The notes beneath the pieces are model-generated. The model was not told the origin of the DNA and did no database searches. It was given only the letters and a program-made list of their open reading frames with translations. Below are positions 34,121 through 44,668 of a stretch of DNA of 64,000 nt, piece after piece; the stretch's first letter is position 1, and the number at the start of each line of letters is the position of its first letter. Source of the stretch: Neopestalotiopsis rosae (Eukaryota; Ascomycota; Sordariomycetes; Amphisphaeriales; Sporocadaceae); NCBI GenBank assembly GCA_023078685.1, contig JALGAS010000001.1, positions 7,192,001 to 7,256,000 of the forward strand, written 5' to 3'. A program made the position numbers and the translations under genes.

Positions 34121-35525
34121 TTCAGTCGACCGCAAGATGGAGGGAGAACCAAGTAGCTGTGATATGCCTAGGCCCTCGCAGGTTTCGGGCTCGGCGGATA
34201 AGCGTAGTTTTGGAGTGGTAGCACGACTGCCGTGGTCAGAAGAAGGATCCGGCGATGGAACCTGTCCCGCTTTGTTGACGGTAATCTTGGGGGTTTGTGG
34301 TGTAATGGGACTGCTGCGTTTGCGAACTGAACGGAATGCCTGGATGGCTGTCTGAATTGACATGGCTTCCTTGTACGTCAGATTCGTCGGTATAGTAAGC
34401 CCTTCCCAGGAAGCACCTTTTGCTTTGATACCGCCACTGGTGATTGAAAGCTGAATATTTTTAGCAACTTCCTGGACCATTTCTTCGTCTATTGGCTTGT
34501 CAAAGATATAGCGAACCAGCAAGTCTTGTCTAGAATCTTCAATGGAATTATCATTTCCATTCGTTTGGTTGGCCTTCCTCGCTTGTTTGATGGTTGCCTG
34601 GGTCAATGCCGCCATCACAATCTTCCGTCGGGAACCATGCCTCTCATGAAGCCTCGGGCACTGATTTTTCGGAAATTCAGGCGCCTGGCGTATTTTGCTG
34701 ACTAGCTCTTGGGTACTGAAACTTCCCTTTTTCCCCAGGAGCTCAGTGAGCGAGTGTATCAAGGCTGAGGTAAACGATTCAGGTCCTGGACCTCTTGTAG
34801 TTGATTTTGCAGAAGTCGCAGCCAGAAATTCGAAAGCGCGCGGTAACGGCGCTCTTACACTGTGCTCCAGTTCGCCAGCGTAGCAGCAATCAAAGATCAC
34901 AAGTACATCTCCTTGTGTGTCTTTGATGATAGTCTCGGCCGAGTTCCAAACAACCTCATGGATTACGCTATTGCCATTTGGAAGCGAGATCGACCTGTTC
35001 TTGGAATTTAGCACTGGGAACCTCGAGCTGCAGGCTAGAATACTAACGGTGTCAAATGTACTTGCCCACGATCCTGCCCCCGACATCCATGACCAGCATA
35101 ATAAATAATCAACAATGCGTTGGGGGCATCGTGATCATAGACAAAGTCAGAGAGGTGCTTATTCAATTGTATTTGAGCTGGCTTTTCAGAACCGCCTTTC
35201 AATTCTGCTCTTTTTGTGTTGTACTTAAATGTTTTCTTGAAAACGCGTTCAAGTTCGGTCACCTTTTGGAGTGTGAGCGACTCAACGAGTTCAAAAGGCT
35301 CTTCGCTACAGGACTTACCTCCTCGTCCGTCTTCAGATCATCAACAGATTTATGCCAGGATAGTAAAAGGACAGACACTTTCTCGTGGGTGGTGTGCGCA
35401 AACCCTTTTATTTCACTGTCGAACGCAGCTTTGAGCTTGGAGTCCCATGTCTCGTCTTTATCTTGGTAAGACATGCCTCTAGTCTGATGAACGGCTCCCA
35501 TTTTCGGCGATGTCAGGGCTGTCAT
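33974..35525 (-). CDS. Caspase-like cysteine protease (peptidase C14 / metacaspase-type)
   Basis: Predicted cysteine protease of the caspase fold. Exons 35525-35319, 35262-35048 and 34994-33974 give 480 aa; introns are 56 nt (GTAAGT...AAAAG) and 53 nt (GTTAGT...ACAG, branch TGCTAAAT). The catalytic His is H127 in IIYYAGHG and the catalytic Cys is C178 in VIFDCCYAG, both intact. The N-terminus before the protease core is short (about 50 aa) and lacks the Pro/Gln-rich prodomain of type I metacaspases. After the core come a helical region, then a basic Ser/Pro-rich tail ending with NLS-like KRRRERND and KRVKF. In fungi such proteins are linked to regulated cell death and stress turnover; here activity is inferred from the dyad only. 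Confidence 0.85.
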
Positions 35526-36100
35526 GTTGAACGCTTGTCAAACGATACGCAATCCGTGGCGATGTTACGAAATGATATACGAGATCCGAGCTGTATATAT
35601 TCCAATCATTCAGGAAAGCGAAGCGGCGAAACGGACAAGCCTTTTTCAAGTCTTGACATGGAGACCAAAAGGATTGAGGCCCATTTGAGTAGATCCTAGG
35701 CCCTTGTTGGCATGTCCGCCTACCCCCAGCACAGCCTTGCGCGATGCATCCATGAAGCAAAGGCGGGGGCCTGACTTTCGGTGAAGAATGGCGCGCGCAT
35801 GGTTAGGTCGCATCGAGTAAGCATACTCCGTGGTACAACACCAGGGTCTCAGGCTGTTCTCTCCAATGAGGCCGTCTTATCTCGTCCTCCCCCACCTGAC
35901 GATGCACGAAATGAGGGGCCAAGCATTAGTGTAGATTATGCCGCCGACATCTGGATGTCGAAAAACCATTGTGTATTTACCGATGCAATCTTGATAAATT
36001 CTGCCTTGCCCAAGGGCAATTTGCATAGGCTTTTTCTTATTTACCGACATACTCCAATCATTGAGTACTGTGCCAGGCTTGGGATTTTGTGCTATCCAAT
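35526..36100. other. Intergenic, divergent promoter region
   Basis: 575 bases between the start of the caspase-like gene (minus) and a small plus-strand gene. No other gene seen; both promoters should lie here. Confidence 0.5.
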
Positions 36101-36509
36101 ATGTCAGATCCGCCCCAGCCCGACGAGTACCAGCCAGATGGGCACCAGGTAAGTGTTTTTCCACTTCTCACCCTTGTACGGATTGAGGCTTACCATATTG
36201 GTTGGGACGTATTATAGCGCGCCACGACCCCCCCAGAGAGATCTGGTGCCAATCAGTCAAGAGACATAGCATCTGTCAGTTCAGCACTTATGGTTACTAT
36301 TCCATCATTGCTCATAAATTTCCTAGGGCGTTCCGTTGTTCAAGAAAGGTGACCGAGCATGGCTCGAGATTGGCAAAAGAACCATTGGCGTGACGATTGT
36401 GAAGAAGTTGAAAGAGGGCGGGAAATACTACTACCAAGTCACGGACCAGAGTGGTCAATTGTATAAGGGTGGCAATCCGGTCTCGCAGGAAGACCTTGAA
36501 CCACGTTGA
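36101..36509 (+). CDS. Small SH3/Tudor-like protein, unknown function
   Basis: Exon 1 is 36101-36148 (MSDPPQPDEYQPDGHQ, GTAAGT donor). The last exon starts after CTAG at about 36329 and encodes FKKGDRAWLEIGKR and GGKYYYQVTDQSGQLY, ending at TGA 36507-36509. Reading exon 1 straight into the last exon keeps the frame (about 75 aa). A middle exon of 57 bases (36216-36272, after TATAG) is also in frame but needs a weak GTCAGT donor. The C-terminal 55 residues alternate as in a small SH3/Tudor or chromo-barrel fold. No name can be given. A cytosolic or nuclear adaptor is possible. Gene model moderately supported. Confidence 0.5.
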
Positions 36510-36996
36510 TCAAGGTCCGATTGCAATGCGCCTCGTACACGCGCTGGCGGGCGGTGCTTCTGCAGCAGTGATAGGCGAGCAACGATCCTCAGTGGTCCGT
36601 TTGGGGGCCGGCTACATATGCATCTGCAAGCTGGATGCATGCTCAGCTGATATGGCCTATCATCATTCCTTAGCGCTCTAGACAATGCCCCTTGTATTCC
36701 CATCATAGCAACCCACAGTCTCGAATAACTGCTGTTGTGAACTAACCGGGCGTGGATCTGGGCTGATGGGCACATTTTGGGCGGAAAGTTCCTCTGTAGT
36801 CGATGCCGACAGAAGCCTCAGGCGTGCGTACACCGTTGTCCGGAGACCCCGTGTTATATAACCGTGGCTGCATTGCTAGGTGGTGTGTTTCCAAGCCAAG
36901 CATACGTACTATGTGATGCTATCTCAGTGATGCGTAACTGTATTTCCGCAAACTAGTCACCACTGTCAGTCACTCCGTTGGAACGTGCTTCTCATA
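36510..36996. other. Intergenic
   Basis: About 490 bases between the small SH3/Tudor-like gene and the DUF6594 gene. Short frames only. Confidence 0.5.
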
Positions 36997-38334
36997 ATGG
37001 ATCAGCATACAAGGAACGAGCCCGATCTCGAAAAGGGCATTCCCAGTGAGCGACGCAACACGGAATCGACACTATCTGTGAACGAAGTTTCTCAGGTGGC
37101 AAGGACGCCTTCGACACAAAGCAGCTATTCTGAAGGATCTAGTGAATCCGTAGCTCCTCCCAGGAGGGTACCAACGAACAGAAAATGTAAGTCGAAGAAA
37201 TTGCAAACTTATGTGACTACGGCCTCTAATGGAGATTCGTATAGTGGAACGAAATGAAAGAAGTTATCGGAAAATGGCCACATTTCTTGATAGTGACGAA
37301 AATTTCATGATATATCGCCGTTTCGGCTATCTCCACGCGCGCACTCTTCTGAGGCTGCAGGACAAGCTCAGAGAGCTGGAGGCCAAGCTAGATAAATACG
37401 ACGATGCCGACATAGAAGAATCGCAACCACGGCCGAGCCGTTTATTGATGTCACGCAGAGCAGACGAGGCGGATTGTAAGAAAATAGCCGAAGAAGATCC
37501 CGAGCAGATGACACGGACCCAAGTATTGGATGAAATAGAGCAAGTCCTCCTAAGATATGGTACGTATTCTAATCGCATTTATGTCAACCATTCACTGATA
37601 ATTGTCAGATGAGATATTGCTCAAAGCACAACAAATGGTATCCCTCAACACACCGGCTGAAAGGGACTATCGGAGCGTCGAGAATCAATTATTCAGTAGG
37701 AAACCAGTAGTAGACGAAGAATGGGGATTCATTTACCAAAAAGAGGATCTCATCACATTGCGAGATGGGAGGGAAATGGCGGTATTGGATTCCATAACCG
37801 AGAGATTGTTGCGCACTTTTCACTGCAAGCTCTTACATGTGAGTAGATATGCGAATTTCAGGATCACAAGAAAGAAGCTAATATGCCATCAGAGATTATT
37901 CGGGACCAAGGTAAACCTACCGAGTCAAACTTTATCACAAGTCGCAAGCTGACTGGACTTATTACAGCGCGATCGCGAAAAGACTGATGACTCAGACGTC
38001 TTCTACTACAGCAAGAGCCGCAAGAACTGCATGAACACCACCATTTTGTGTCTGGTACTCCTCAGTCTGTTGGTCTTGCCGATATATCTGCTATATCGTC
38101 TGTTGAAGACACACCCCGACGACAAGTCCTACACCATCAGTATTGGTGTCATGATCGTCTTTATGCTCTTATTCTCGGGTGTCCTGTCGCTTTTCACCCG
38201 GGCGAAGCGCCATGAGATCTTTACTGCAGCAGCAGGGTGAGTGACAATCCCGTCAATCGTCTGCAAGCACTTCGATTGACTTTCTGCACAGATATTGTGC
38301 GGTATTAATGGTTTTCTTCAGTAATATATCGTAA
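36997..38334 (+). CDS. DUF6594-family fungal membrane protein
   Basis: Function unknown; a family common in filamentous ascomycetes. Model: exons 36997-37186, 37245-37559, 37609-37910, 37968-38236 and 38292-38334, giving 372 aa. The N-terminal 60 residues are polar and disordered. The conserved helical region begins at MATFLDSDENFMIYRRF and has LHARTLLRLQDKLRELE. FYYSKSR precedes two hydrophobic segments (LCLVLLSLLVLPIYLLY and IGVMIVFMLLFSGVLSLF), and the protein ends in a third short one (YCAVLMVFF), the family's usual layout. Odd point: bases 37839-37861 start GTGAGT and end TTTCAG; removing them gives a more protein-like DHKKEAN... reading but 23 nt is too short for an intron and it would shift the frame downstream, so I kept it as coding. 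Confidence 0.8.
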
Positions 38335-39057
38335 CATGATCTTGCTTCGATGCGAAATATGTCACTTTCTCATTCATCCATCCCTTTCTAATATTTTATT
38401 TTGTAATCTGCAATCGAACATATGGTCGGAGGCGGCAAAAGTCATCTTTTCTAAATGTTTTGAAAGGTTTCAGACGATGCGGCGCCTATAAACATATATA
38501 GTATAGAACTTTAGGCATTTGTCATGATAAGAGGAATTGAATCGTTGTAATAAGTGACATGATAAGAATTACTGTAGACTTGCATGTACGAGCACCAGAG
38601 CAATGAGCGGAAGGTCACCAGGTCCTTCGCCACAAATTATTCGATGTCTCAACATCGCGATATGAGAAGATTTTAGAACTATTCCTTTCGAGCAACAATC
38701 TTTTCGAGGCGGACTATAAACAAATCTTGAAATAACGAGTACTGGCTGATCTTCCTGCGGAGGGCTTGCATCATATAGTGGGCGGTATATCACATATAAA
38801 TAGCTTGACTCAATAGTTGTATATGTCTTGTGTGATTAATTATTCTAGTATTTTAATGCAAATGTGTATGTCTTGAACTTTTTTCCCACTCTTAACTCCT
38901 TAGGGTATCCGCTGGCCATATCTCAAAAAAGCATAAATTCCCATAAATGCCATAGTTTCATATGACGAACCCAAAAACTCAGTTGGCATGGTGATCCGTC
39001 AAGGACTCCTGTGCAATGCAATTGTAGTAGAAGATATTGTTTTCCGCAATTGGGCAT
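38335..39057. other. Intergenic, AT-rich
   Basis: About 720 bases, 3' flanks of two convergent genes. AT-rich, no gene seen. Confidence 0.55.
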
Positions 39058-39426
39058 TTAGTGCCTGTCAACCGACACGCGCGGCGAGGACTCGACAGAC
39101 GAGTTGGGAGTCTGTGCCGGCGAGGTGCCGTAGTAGGCGGCGTGGGCGGCATTGACGCTGCGGTGGTGCTCCTTGACGTGCTTCTTGACCTTGCTCCAGG
39201 CCTTATCCACCGACGAGCGGGGAGTCTCGGACACGGAGGCAGGTGCGGCAGTGATGGAGGCAGCGGGAGACTTGGCGGCGGGAGAGTTGGTGTTGGAGAT
39301 GGGGAGAGGAGCGCCGGTGGTGCCGTAATAGGAGGCGTAGGCAGCGTTGACAGACTGGTGGTGCTCCTTTGCGTGGCGCTTGACGGCAGTCCAGGCCTTG
39401 GAGAAGGTGGTGTTTGAGGGAGACAT
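39058..39426 (-). CDS. Small two-repeat Lys/His/Tyr protein, unknown family
   Basis: Single exon of 122 aa from ATG at 39426 (MSPSNTTF); the frame stays open upstream without a better ATG context, so the shorter start is chosen. The protein is two copies of one module of about 30 residues, KAWTAVKRHAKEHHQSVNAA (then YASYYGT) and KAWSKVKKHVKEHHRSVNAA (then HAAYYGT), joined by a Ser/Ala/Pro-rich linker and followed by a short Ser-rich tail. The modules look like amphipathic helices rich in Lys and His. No signal peptide or membrane segment. I do not recognise the family. The near identity of the copies shows coding constraint or recent duplication. Confidence 0.65.
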   Translation of the reverse strand: MSPSNTTFSKAWTAVKRHAKEHHQSVNAAYASYYGTTGAPLPISNTNSPAAKSPAASITAAPASVSETPRSSVDKAWSKVKKHVKEHHRSVNAAHAAYYGTSPAQTPNSSVESSPRVSVDRH

Positions 39427-40159
39427 TATGGTGTATAAGTGGTGAGGTGGGTCTTGATGACTGATTTGTTTGTTTTGTGTGATTGGCTGATTTGGTAGCT
39501 CAAGAGCAATTGCTGTAGTATAAGAGCTCGGAGTTGCTTTGGATTGTATGGATTGTATTGTTTGTAATCGTGAGGATTGATGATGTTCTTCCAATTTCAT
39601 TCATTCGTCACCAAGCAGACCCGCCCCTACTTATACCAATTCAACTTGCCTCCATTTTCCTGTTTCAAAGTGTACGTGTTCTGAAAATTTTACCATCGTG
39701 CAATAAACATTGTTACTTGTTAGTCATAGTTGAACACGCCCTGCAATGTGATGCGATGCAAGCCGACGCCTTGTGGATCGCAAAGGGCGCAAAGCCGAGA
39801 GCAGATGTCATGGCTGTGGTACCTGAACGAGTATAGCGGCGCCCAACTGAGCCTCTAAAGGCTAAAGGCGCTGGAGCATTTCAGAGTCAAGCACCCAGAG
39901 CAACACGCCCAACCGCCCGCGGTGTGTCACGGCTTAGCGTCGGAAGCGACCAAGTCACAGCTCGGCCTGAGCTTCCAGGTCGTTTCCGCGCCCTTTATTG
40001 GAGTCCAGCGCCCTGTGGTCAGGTCAATGTCAAATTTGCTTTCGGCTTCGGCTTCGGAGTCGCCTGTAACCTGTTTCTTACTCAGGGGGTCACAAGGGTC
40101 ACCAGACCCTTCAAAGCCTTTCGAGGCCTGTAGAATCATCTGGTAACGACCAACTGGTG
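39427..40159. other. Intergenic
   Basis: About 730 bases including the promoter of the two-repeat gene. No gene seen. Confidence 0.5.
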
Positions 40160-40399
40160 TCATAGCACACCATTCAGGTCATCCCGTGCCTGCAAAAATT
40201 TCTCATGTTGCACCCGCGCGTCGGCATCGTGAGTAATAACAGCGAACGAATTGTACCATACATCTCCATCATCACCAGAAAAGATCCGACCTCGCGCATT
40301 CCACGACAAATAATACGACATCAGAGTACATCCGAGCGACAAGTCCTTGTATGTCTGTAACACCACCTCATTCAATACACGAACAATATAAGCACTCAT
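40160..40399 (-). CDS. Small ORF of a related pair, unknown function
   Basis: A 79-aa frame from ATG 40399 to TGA at 40160. It resembles the neighbouring minus-strand frame at 40460-40792: a WN pair (YLSWN here, YCRWN there) is followed 15-20 residues on by DVWYNSFAVITHDA here and DVFYYYSVHHDA there. Two such modules side by side suggest a tandem duplication of a small gene or two exons of one gene. No signal peptide. Family not recognised. Confidence 0.4.
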   Translation of the reverse strand: MSAYIVRVLNEVVLQTYKDLSLGCTLMSYYLSWNARGRIFSGDDGDVWYNSFAVITHDADARVQHEKFLQARDDLNGVL

Positions 40400-40459
40400 T
40401 GGTCAGTTGTATAAGCTTGGTGTGATCATCAAGAAAGAATTTTCCTTTCTTTTCATTTT

Positions 40460-40792
40460 TCATGTTTTGATGGTGTATTGCATCTCATCATAACTGGCAT
40501 CGTGGTGTACAGAGTAGTAGTAGAAAACGTCAGTGAATAGGTTTTCAGTGGGTGAAAAGTTCCACCGGCAGTACATTCCCAATATGGCAACGCTATACTG
40601 GAGTACATACGACCCAGTGTTTACTGCTGAATAATTTTGCAACGCCTGAAATAGCAAACCTCTGTCCACCTCCTGAAGTGCTGCTGTACAATAAAACATT
40701 GAAGGCTGGTAATTGCAGTTTAGAATTCCGCGGAGATGATTATTGAACTCCGGAGCCTTTGGAATTGACTGAATGCAGAACGCGGATGACAC
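40460..40792 (-). CDS. Small ORF of a related pair, partial model
   Basis: Open frame of about 110 codons on the minus strand, without a clear ATG at its start (the first ATG-led stretch begins within it, at MFYCTAALQE). The C-terminal half matches the module of 40160-40399 (VLQ near its start, RWN, then DVFYYYSVHHDA). An upstream exon in another frame (MGVFVAETFRHYCVIRVLHS, from about 40828) might belong to it or to a third copy. Could be a gene, an exon of a longer gene or a decaying copy. Confidence 0.35.
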   Translation of the reverse strand: MSSAFCIQSIPKAPEFNNHLRGILNCNYQPSMFYCTAALQEVDRGLLFQALQNYSAVNTGSYVLQYSVAILGMYCRWNFSPTENLFTDVFYYYSVHHDASYDEMQYTIKT

Positions 40793-42132
40793 AATAATGC
40801 CGAAAGGTCTCGGCGACGAAGACGCCCATCCGAGTGCCTTCCGCTCCGAGACCTCACGATGTCGCCAGCCACATCATCAACATACGACATATTACCTCAT
40901 CACTCCTACAACAGTCCATGCCTAAAAGTGTTTGCGTATGAGTTGCAGGTCCAAATCATGCAAGCCCGCTCAGCATGTTGCATACCATTGCCAGCTAAGC
41001 CAATATACTGTGTAGATTGAACATGACCGCAAATAAGATCAATTTCAAGATCAGCGCACAACGCCAGAAAAGCACTCGCTCAAGACAAATGACGGGCCGT
41101 CGTGATCAAACGTGCCCAAGTATTCGGGTACGATTAGTCGCACGGGACAAGGCGCCTTCCGGAAACTAGATGCGATGGCTGGAAAATTTCTCTTTCATCT
41201 TGCTCGATCGCGCCACGATGAAATTTTCTTGAATTGAATCAATGCCGACCAATGACTCCAACATGTTGCTGCAAAGGTCCGGCACGATTCAAGTTGCATG
41301 CACGGCGCTAGAACTATATTTACATTCTGTTAGGTAATCCAGTTCGGCCTCGGGTGAGCTGTCACGCCTGTGCTGTTCCTGCATCCCGCCCAAGCCCCCC
41401 TGCGCATCAGCCCTATGGGCAGGCGTAGCCGCACTAACACGGGTCTGGCCGCTCCTCCATCGAAAATCCTGATCGTGTAGTATCCATATTGGAGACAATA
41501 GCCTGTCTTGAATCCCCGGAAACAATTTTCAACGGATGCCCATTCCCCCTTTGCGTATGGTGGATCAAAATTTGACTATGTACTTCGGACACCATGATTC
41601 TTCTTGAGCCGAGAATTGAATACGACACGGCTAGAATCGGTAATGTAGAGCAGCGATATGAAGTAGCGATGACCCCTTCTCGGTGCTTGAGACTGCGCAC
41701 AAAGGTATATGGGTACCCTATGGTCCGGCGGTCTCCTTACTATGACCCCCATTGTGAGAAACTCATTTCCACCTCATTTTTGTCAAGAACTGGCCATAGT
41801 CCTTCTCCGTATTAACATAATTTCACGAGTGTTGCCACTGAATAGTAGAGAAATGAATAGATGGAGACGGGAAATATTTTTCAAGAAAAACCACTGTAGG
41901 ATATGAGAATTCATCATTGTAGCAAAATGTTCCTAACTTGGCACATTTGACACTCTCTGTGCCATGGCCTATGGTCGCCTTCGTCCGAGTGACAGGGCAG
42001 ATCTCAGCGAAATGCGCTAAGAATCGAGGCAGTACGTACCCCCAGGGCCAGGTAGCGCTGAATTTTCATGGTCGACAATTTTAGCCATCACATATGATTA
42101 ATCATCCTCTTGAGAGCACAACAATAGATACA
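40793..42132. other. Intergenic upstream of BMT6-like gene
   Basis: 1.3 kb with short frames only, apart from the possible upstream exon near 40828 mentioned with the ORF pair. The right end is the promoter of the methyltransferase gene. Confidence 0.5.
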
Positions 42133-43383
42133 ATGGGGAAATTTGATCGCCAAGCCCAATCGCAGCCGAAGCATGGCAAGCCGTCAGTGAGCAGCGCATC
42201 AAAGGCCCCGGCAGCTCCATCGATCCTTCGGCCGCCTTCGAAGAACTCAGGGTTCACAAAGAAGAAGGCGGCGCCCCGAAAATCTGCCACTTCCGCGCTG
42301 GCGGCTCCGGCTACAACCTTGCAGAGGAACATTCTTCCGGTTGAGCTACAGCAACTTATCCTTGACATCTTCCGGGTCACCTTCCCTGCATCTCAGGACT
42401 TTGCGACGCTGAAGCCTCTGTTGACCCAGATCAATGATGCATTACTCCAAAAGTCTTTTGAGACGGCATTTGGCACGGAGCAGTTCCGGGAGGGGTACGC
42501 AATTCGATGGAGTCCCAGCCGTGCATTGGCATATTCAAATACACTGGCCCAGATCTGCGATGACCATGGAGACAGTCCTTGGGTGAAGAGGTTCCTTGGA
42601 GACGGCGCCGAGGGACCTGCCAAGGTACTCTGCTTTGGTGGCAGCGCCGCAGAAGTCATGGCTTTGGCCGGAGTACTTAGGTGTATGCGAGAGGACGCAT
42701 CGGGCAAGCCGAGTGCATCATCAGCTGATCTCGATTCATCAGAGGACACACAGGCAGCATTGTCATCTTCACTAGCCACTGGCCTTGTCGACCTTCATTT
42801 GATTGACAACGCGGACTGGTCCGAGGTCGTATCGAAACTCTGCGCAGGCCTGACGACTGCCCCTCAGCTGTCCAAGTACGCCAGCGCCGCGGCTCGCGCC
42901 AAGAATGTGTCTTTTCTCTCGCCTCAGGCTCTGGCAACAAAGTTCACCAAAAGCGACGTTCTAGAACTGACCGTGGAGGATCTGCAGACCACCATGGGAT
43001 CAGAGGTCACACTGATTACTCTATTTTTCACGCTAAATGACCTCTACAATACCTCTCTTAGACGCGCCACGAGCTTCCTACGAAGATTGAGTGATGCAGT
43101 ACCAAAGGGGAGCCTGCTTCTGGTCATCGACACCCAGGAAGCCGCGGCCATTGTCGAGTCCGTCAAGGATGAAGCGGAAAAGGCGTTTCCCGTGGGCTGG
43201 CTCTTGGACAAGGCCTTGTTGCCGGCTCCAGTCGCGGTCGAGAATGGACCTGCGCCGGAACGTGCGTGGGAGAAGCTTGTTGATGACACAAACAGGCTGT
43301 GTAAACTCCCGGACAAGGGCGTCGATTATCCAGCGGGTTTGGAGAATTTGAAACTACAGGTGCATTTGTTCAAGCGGTTATAG
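42133..43383 (+). CDS. 25S rRNA uridine N3-methyltransferase, BMT6-like
   Basis: Predicted nucleolar SAM-dependent enzyme that methylates a uridine of large-subunit rRNA, by similarity to yeast Bmt6 (25S U2843). Single exon, 416 aa from ATG 42133 (MGKFDRQAQ); an ATG at 42094 would add 13 residues. The first 60 residues are basic and Ser/Pro/Ala-rich, as in nucleolar proteins. Then comes a helical segment with YAIRWSPSRALAYSNTLAQI, and the Rossmann-type methyltransferase core with VLCFGGSAAEVMALAGVL (SAM-binding glycine loop), LHLIDNADWSEVV (acidic loop) and LITLFFTLNDLYNTS. Full length for the fungal family. The call rests on these motifs; identity of the target base is inferred. Confidence 0.8.
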   Translation: MGKFDRQAQSQPKHGKPSVSSASKAPAAPSILRPPSKNSGFTKKKAAPRKSATSALAAPATTLQRNILPVELQQLILDIFRVTFPASQDFATLKPLLTQINDALLQKSFETAFGTEQFREGYAIRWSPSRALAYSNTLAQICDDHGDSPWVKRFLGDGAEGPAKVLCFGGSAAEVMALAGVLRCMREDASGKPSASSADLDSSEDTQAALSSSLATGLVDLHLIDNADWSEVVSKLCAGLTTAPQLSKYASAAARAKNVSFLSPQALATKFTKSDVLELTVEDLQTTMGSEVTLITLFFTLNDLYNTSLRRATSFLRRLSDAVPKGSLLLVIDTQEAAAIVESVKDEAEKAFPVGWLLDKALLPAPVAVENGPAPERAWEKLVDDTNRLCKLPDKGVDYPAGLENLKLQVHLFKRL

Positions 43384-44097
43384 CAGACCTTAAACCACTT
43401 GAAGGCCACGCGGGCTTTTCTTCCTCATCCGAGAGCATGCCGCTTTAGGATCACTTTTGAGGAAATGCTGTGCGGAAAGAAGACCTAGTATGGAAGTCGA
43501 CTCAGTCAGCATACCCATCCGAGACGGTTCTGACCGGGTGCACAGTCAACGAGGAGAGCTTCCATGGACAACCTGGTCTGGGACGAAAGCTGTGAGCTAG
43601 AATTTGCCTATTTACAGCGCTTGAACACTTGGCCGACCAGGGTTGTGTACAAAGAAACCAGGCCATGATGATGAGACACAGAATCTTACGATTGTTGACT
43701 GTAAATTCTTCTGTCTTGCCATATCCTTTCTCGATGCTGGCTCTATCTATGCACATTGCCTGATTCTCATGTCTCGCCTCCCTCGCAAGACAGTCAGTAC
43801 GAGCCCCTCTGCACGGATGTCGAGAACATTGGTGTTCTGCCTTCCGAGGGCTTCGGATGTGTACTCTAGTGTCTAATGTGGATACGCGGTGTGTTATCCG
43901 ACTTTGCCATCCGCATCACACATTGACAATTGAAGCACATCTGCCAAACATCGCTATGGATTTCTCGGGTATAATTTGTGAAATTGGTATCATTCAGAAA
44001 GTTCAGCAGTCGCTCTACCATGGTCGCATCATAGATTGAGCAGATTGGGGTCCAGACGTAAATGGAGCGGAAGACTCTCATTACCCGTCGTCCCGCG
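43384..44097. other. Intergenic between convergent genes
   Basis: About 710 bases of 3' flank for two convergent genes. No gene seen. Confidence 0.55.
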
Positions 44098-44668
44098 TCA
44101 TTGCTCCTTGAAATACTTGAGCGCCCTGTCTTGAGCCGCGGCCTGGTCCGCCGAGTAATCCTCTGTTGAGATGGACATGAATGACTTTGAGCACGGCGTT
44201 GACGGCTCTCCAATAAACACTGCCGACTTGATCTCGCCATTGCAATTAATGGCTTCGACCAGGGACGGGTACGCCAGTGTATCGTAGACTTTTAGCCCCA
44301 TGTTAGTGGAAAGTCGCACAATAATACAGCGAACTTATGGCTGAGCCATGGACGGTTGTAGCATGCATACCTATGATACCATATCTCGACTTGTCACTGC
44401 AATTGTCGTGAAAGTCGAGCGCCTCGGTGGCCTCGCGCAGCTCGTCCCGTATCCTCAACTCGTTGTGAGCGGGCGATAGCTTGAGGTGCGCGACGATATA
44501 ACCCTGCTGCGCAAAGGTCTGCTGCGTGTCGGCTTGCAGAGGAACGCCGGAGCTGCCGCCCGCGGGGGAGACAATCACCAGCCCAGGTCCGCGCTTCTCG
44601 GATCCAAGTGGAGACTGGACAGTCAGGCTGGGGGTGATGCGCTCCGGCCGTGTTGCGGAGACGGCCAT
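44098..44668 (-). CDS. Dienelactone-hydrolase-like protein, short and probably non-catalytic
   Basis: Exons 44668-44371 and 44288-44098 (82-nt intron GTATGC...AAAAG, branch ACTAAC) give 162 aa. The layout recalls fungal dienelactone-hydrolase-like proteins: an N-terminal strand-loop with GPGLVIVSPAGGSSG, GYIVAHLKL, the central YGIIG turn and a C-terminal SADQAAAQDRALKYFKEQ helix. At the nucleophile elbow, where active enzymes have G-x-C/S-x-G, the spliced sequence reads GIIGVYDT, with no Cys or Ser, and the chain is about 60-70 residues shorter than usual. It is therefore either a divergent non-enzyme or a decaying gene. Family assignment moderate. Confidence 0.55.
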
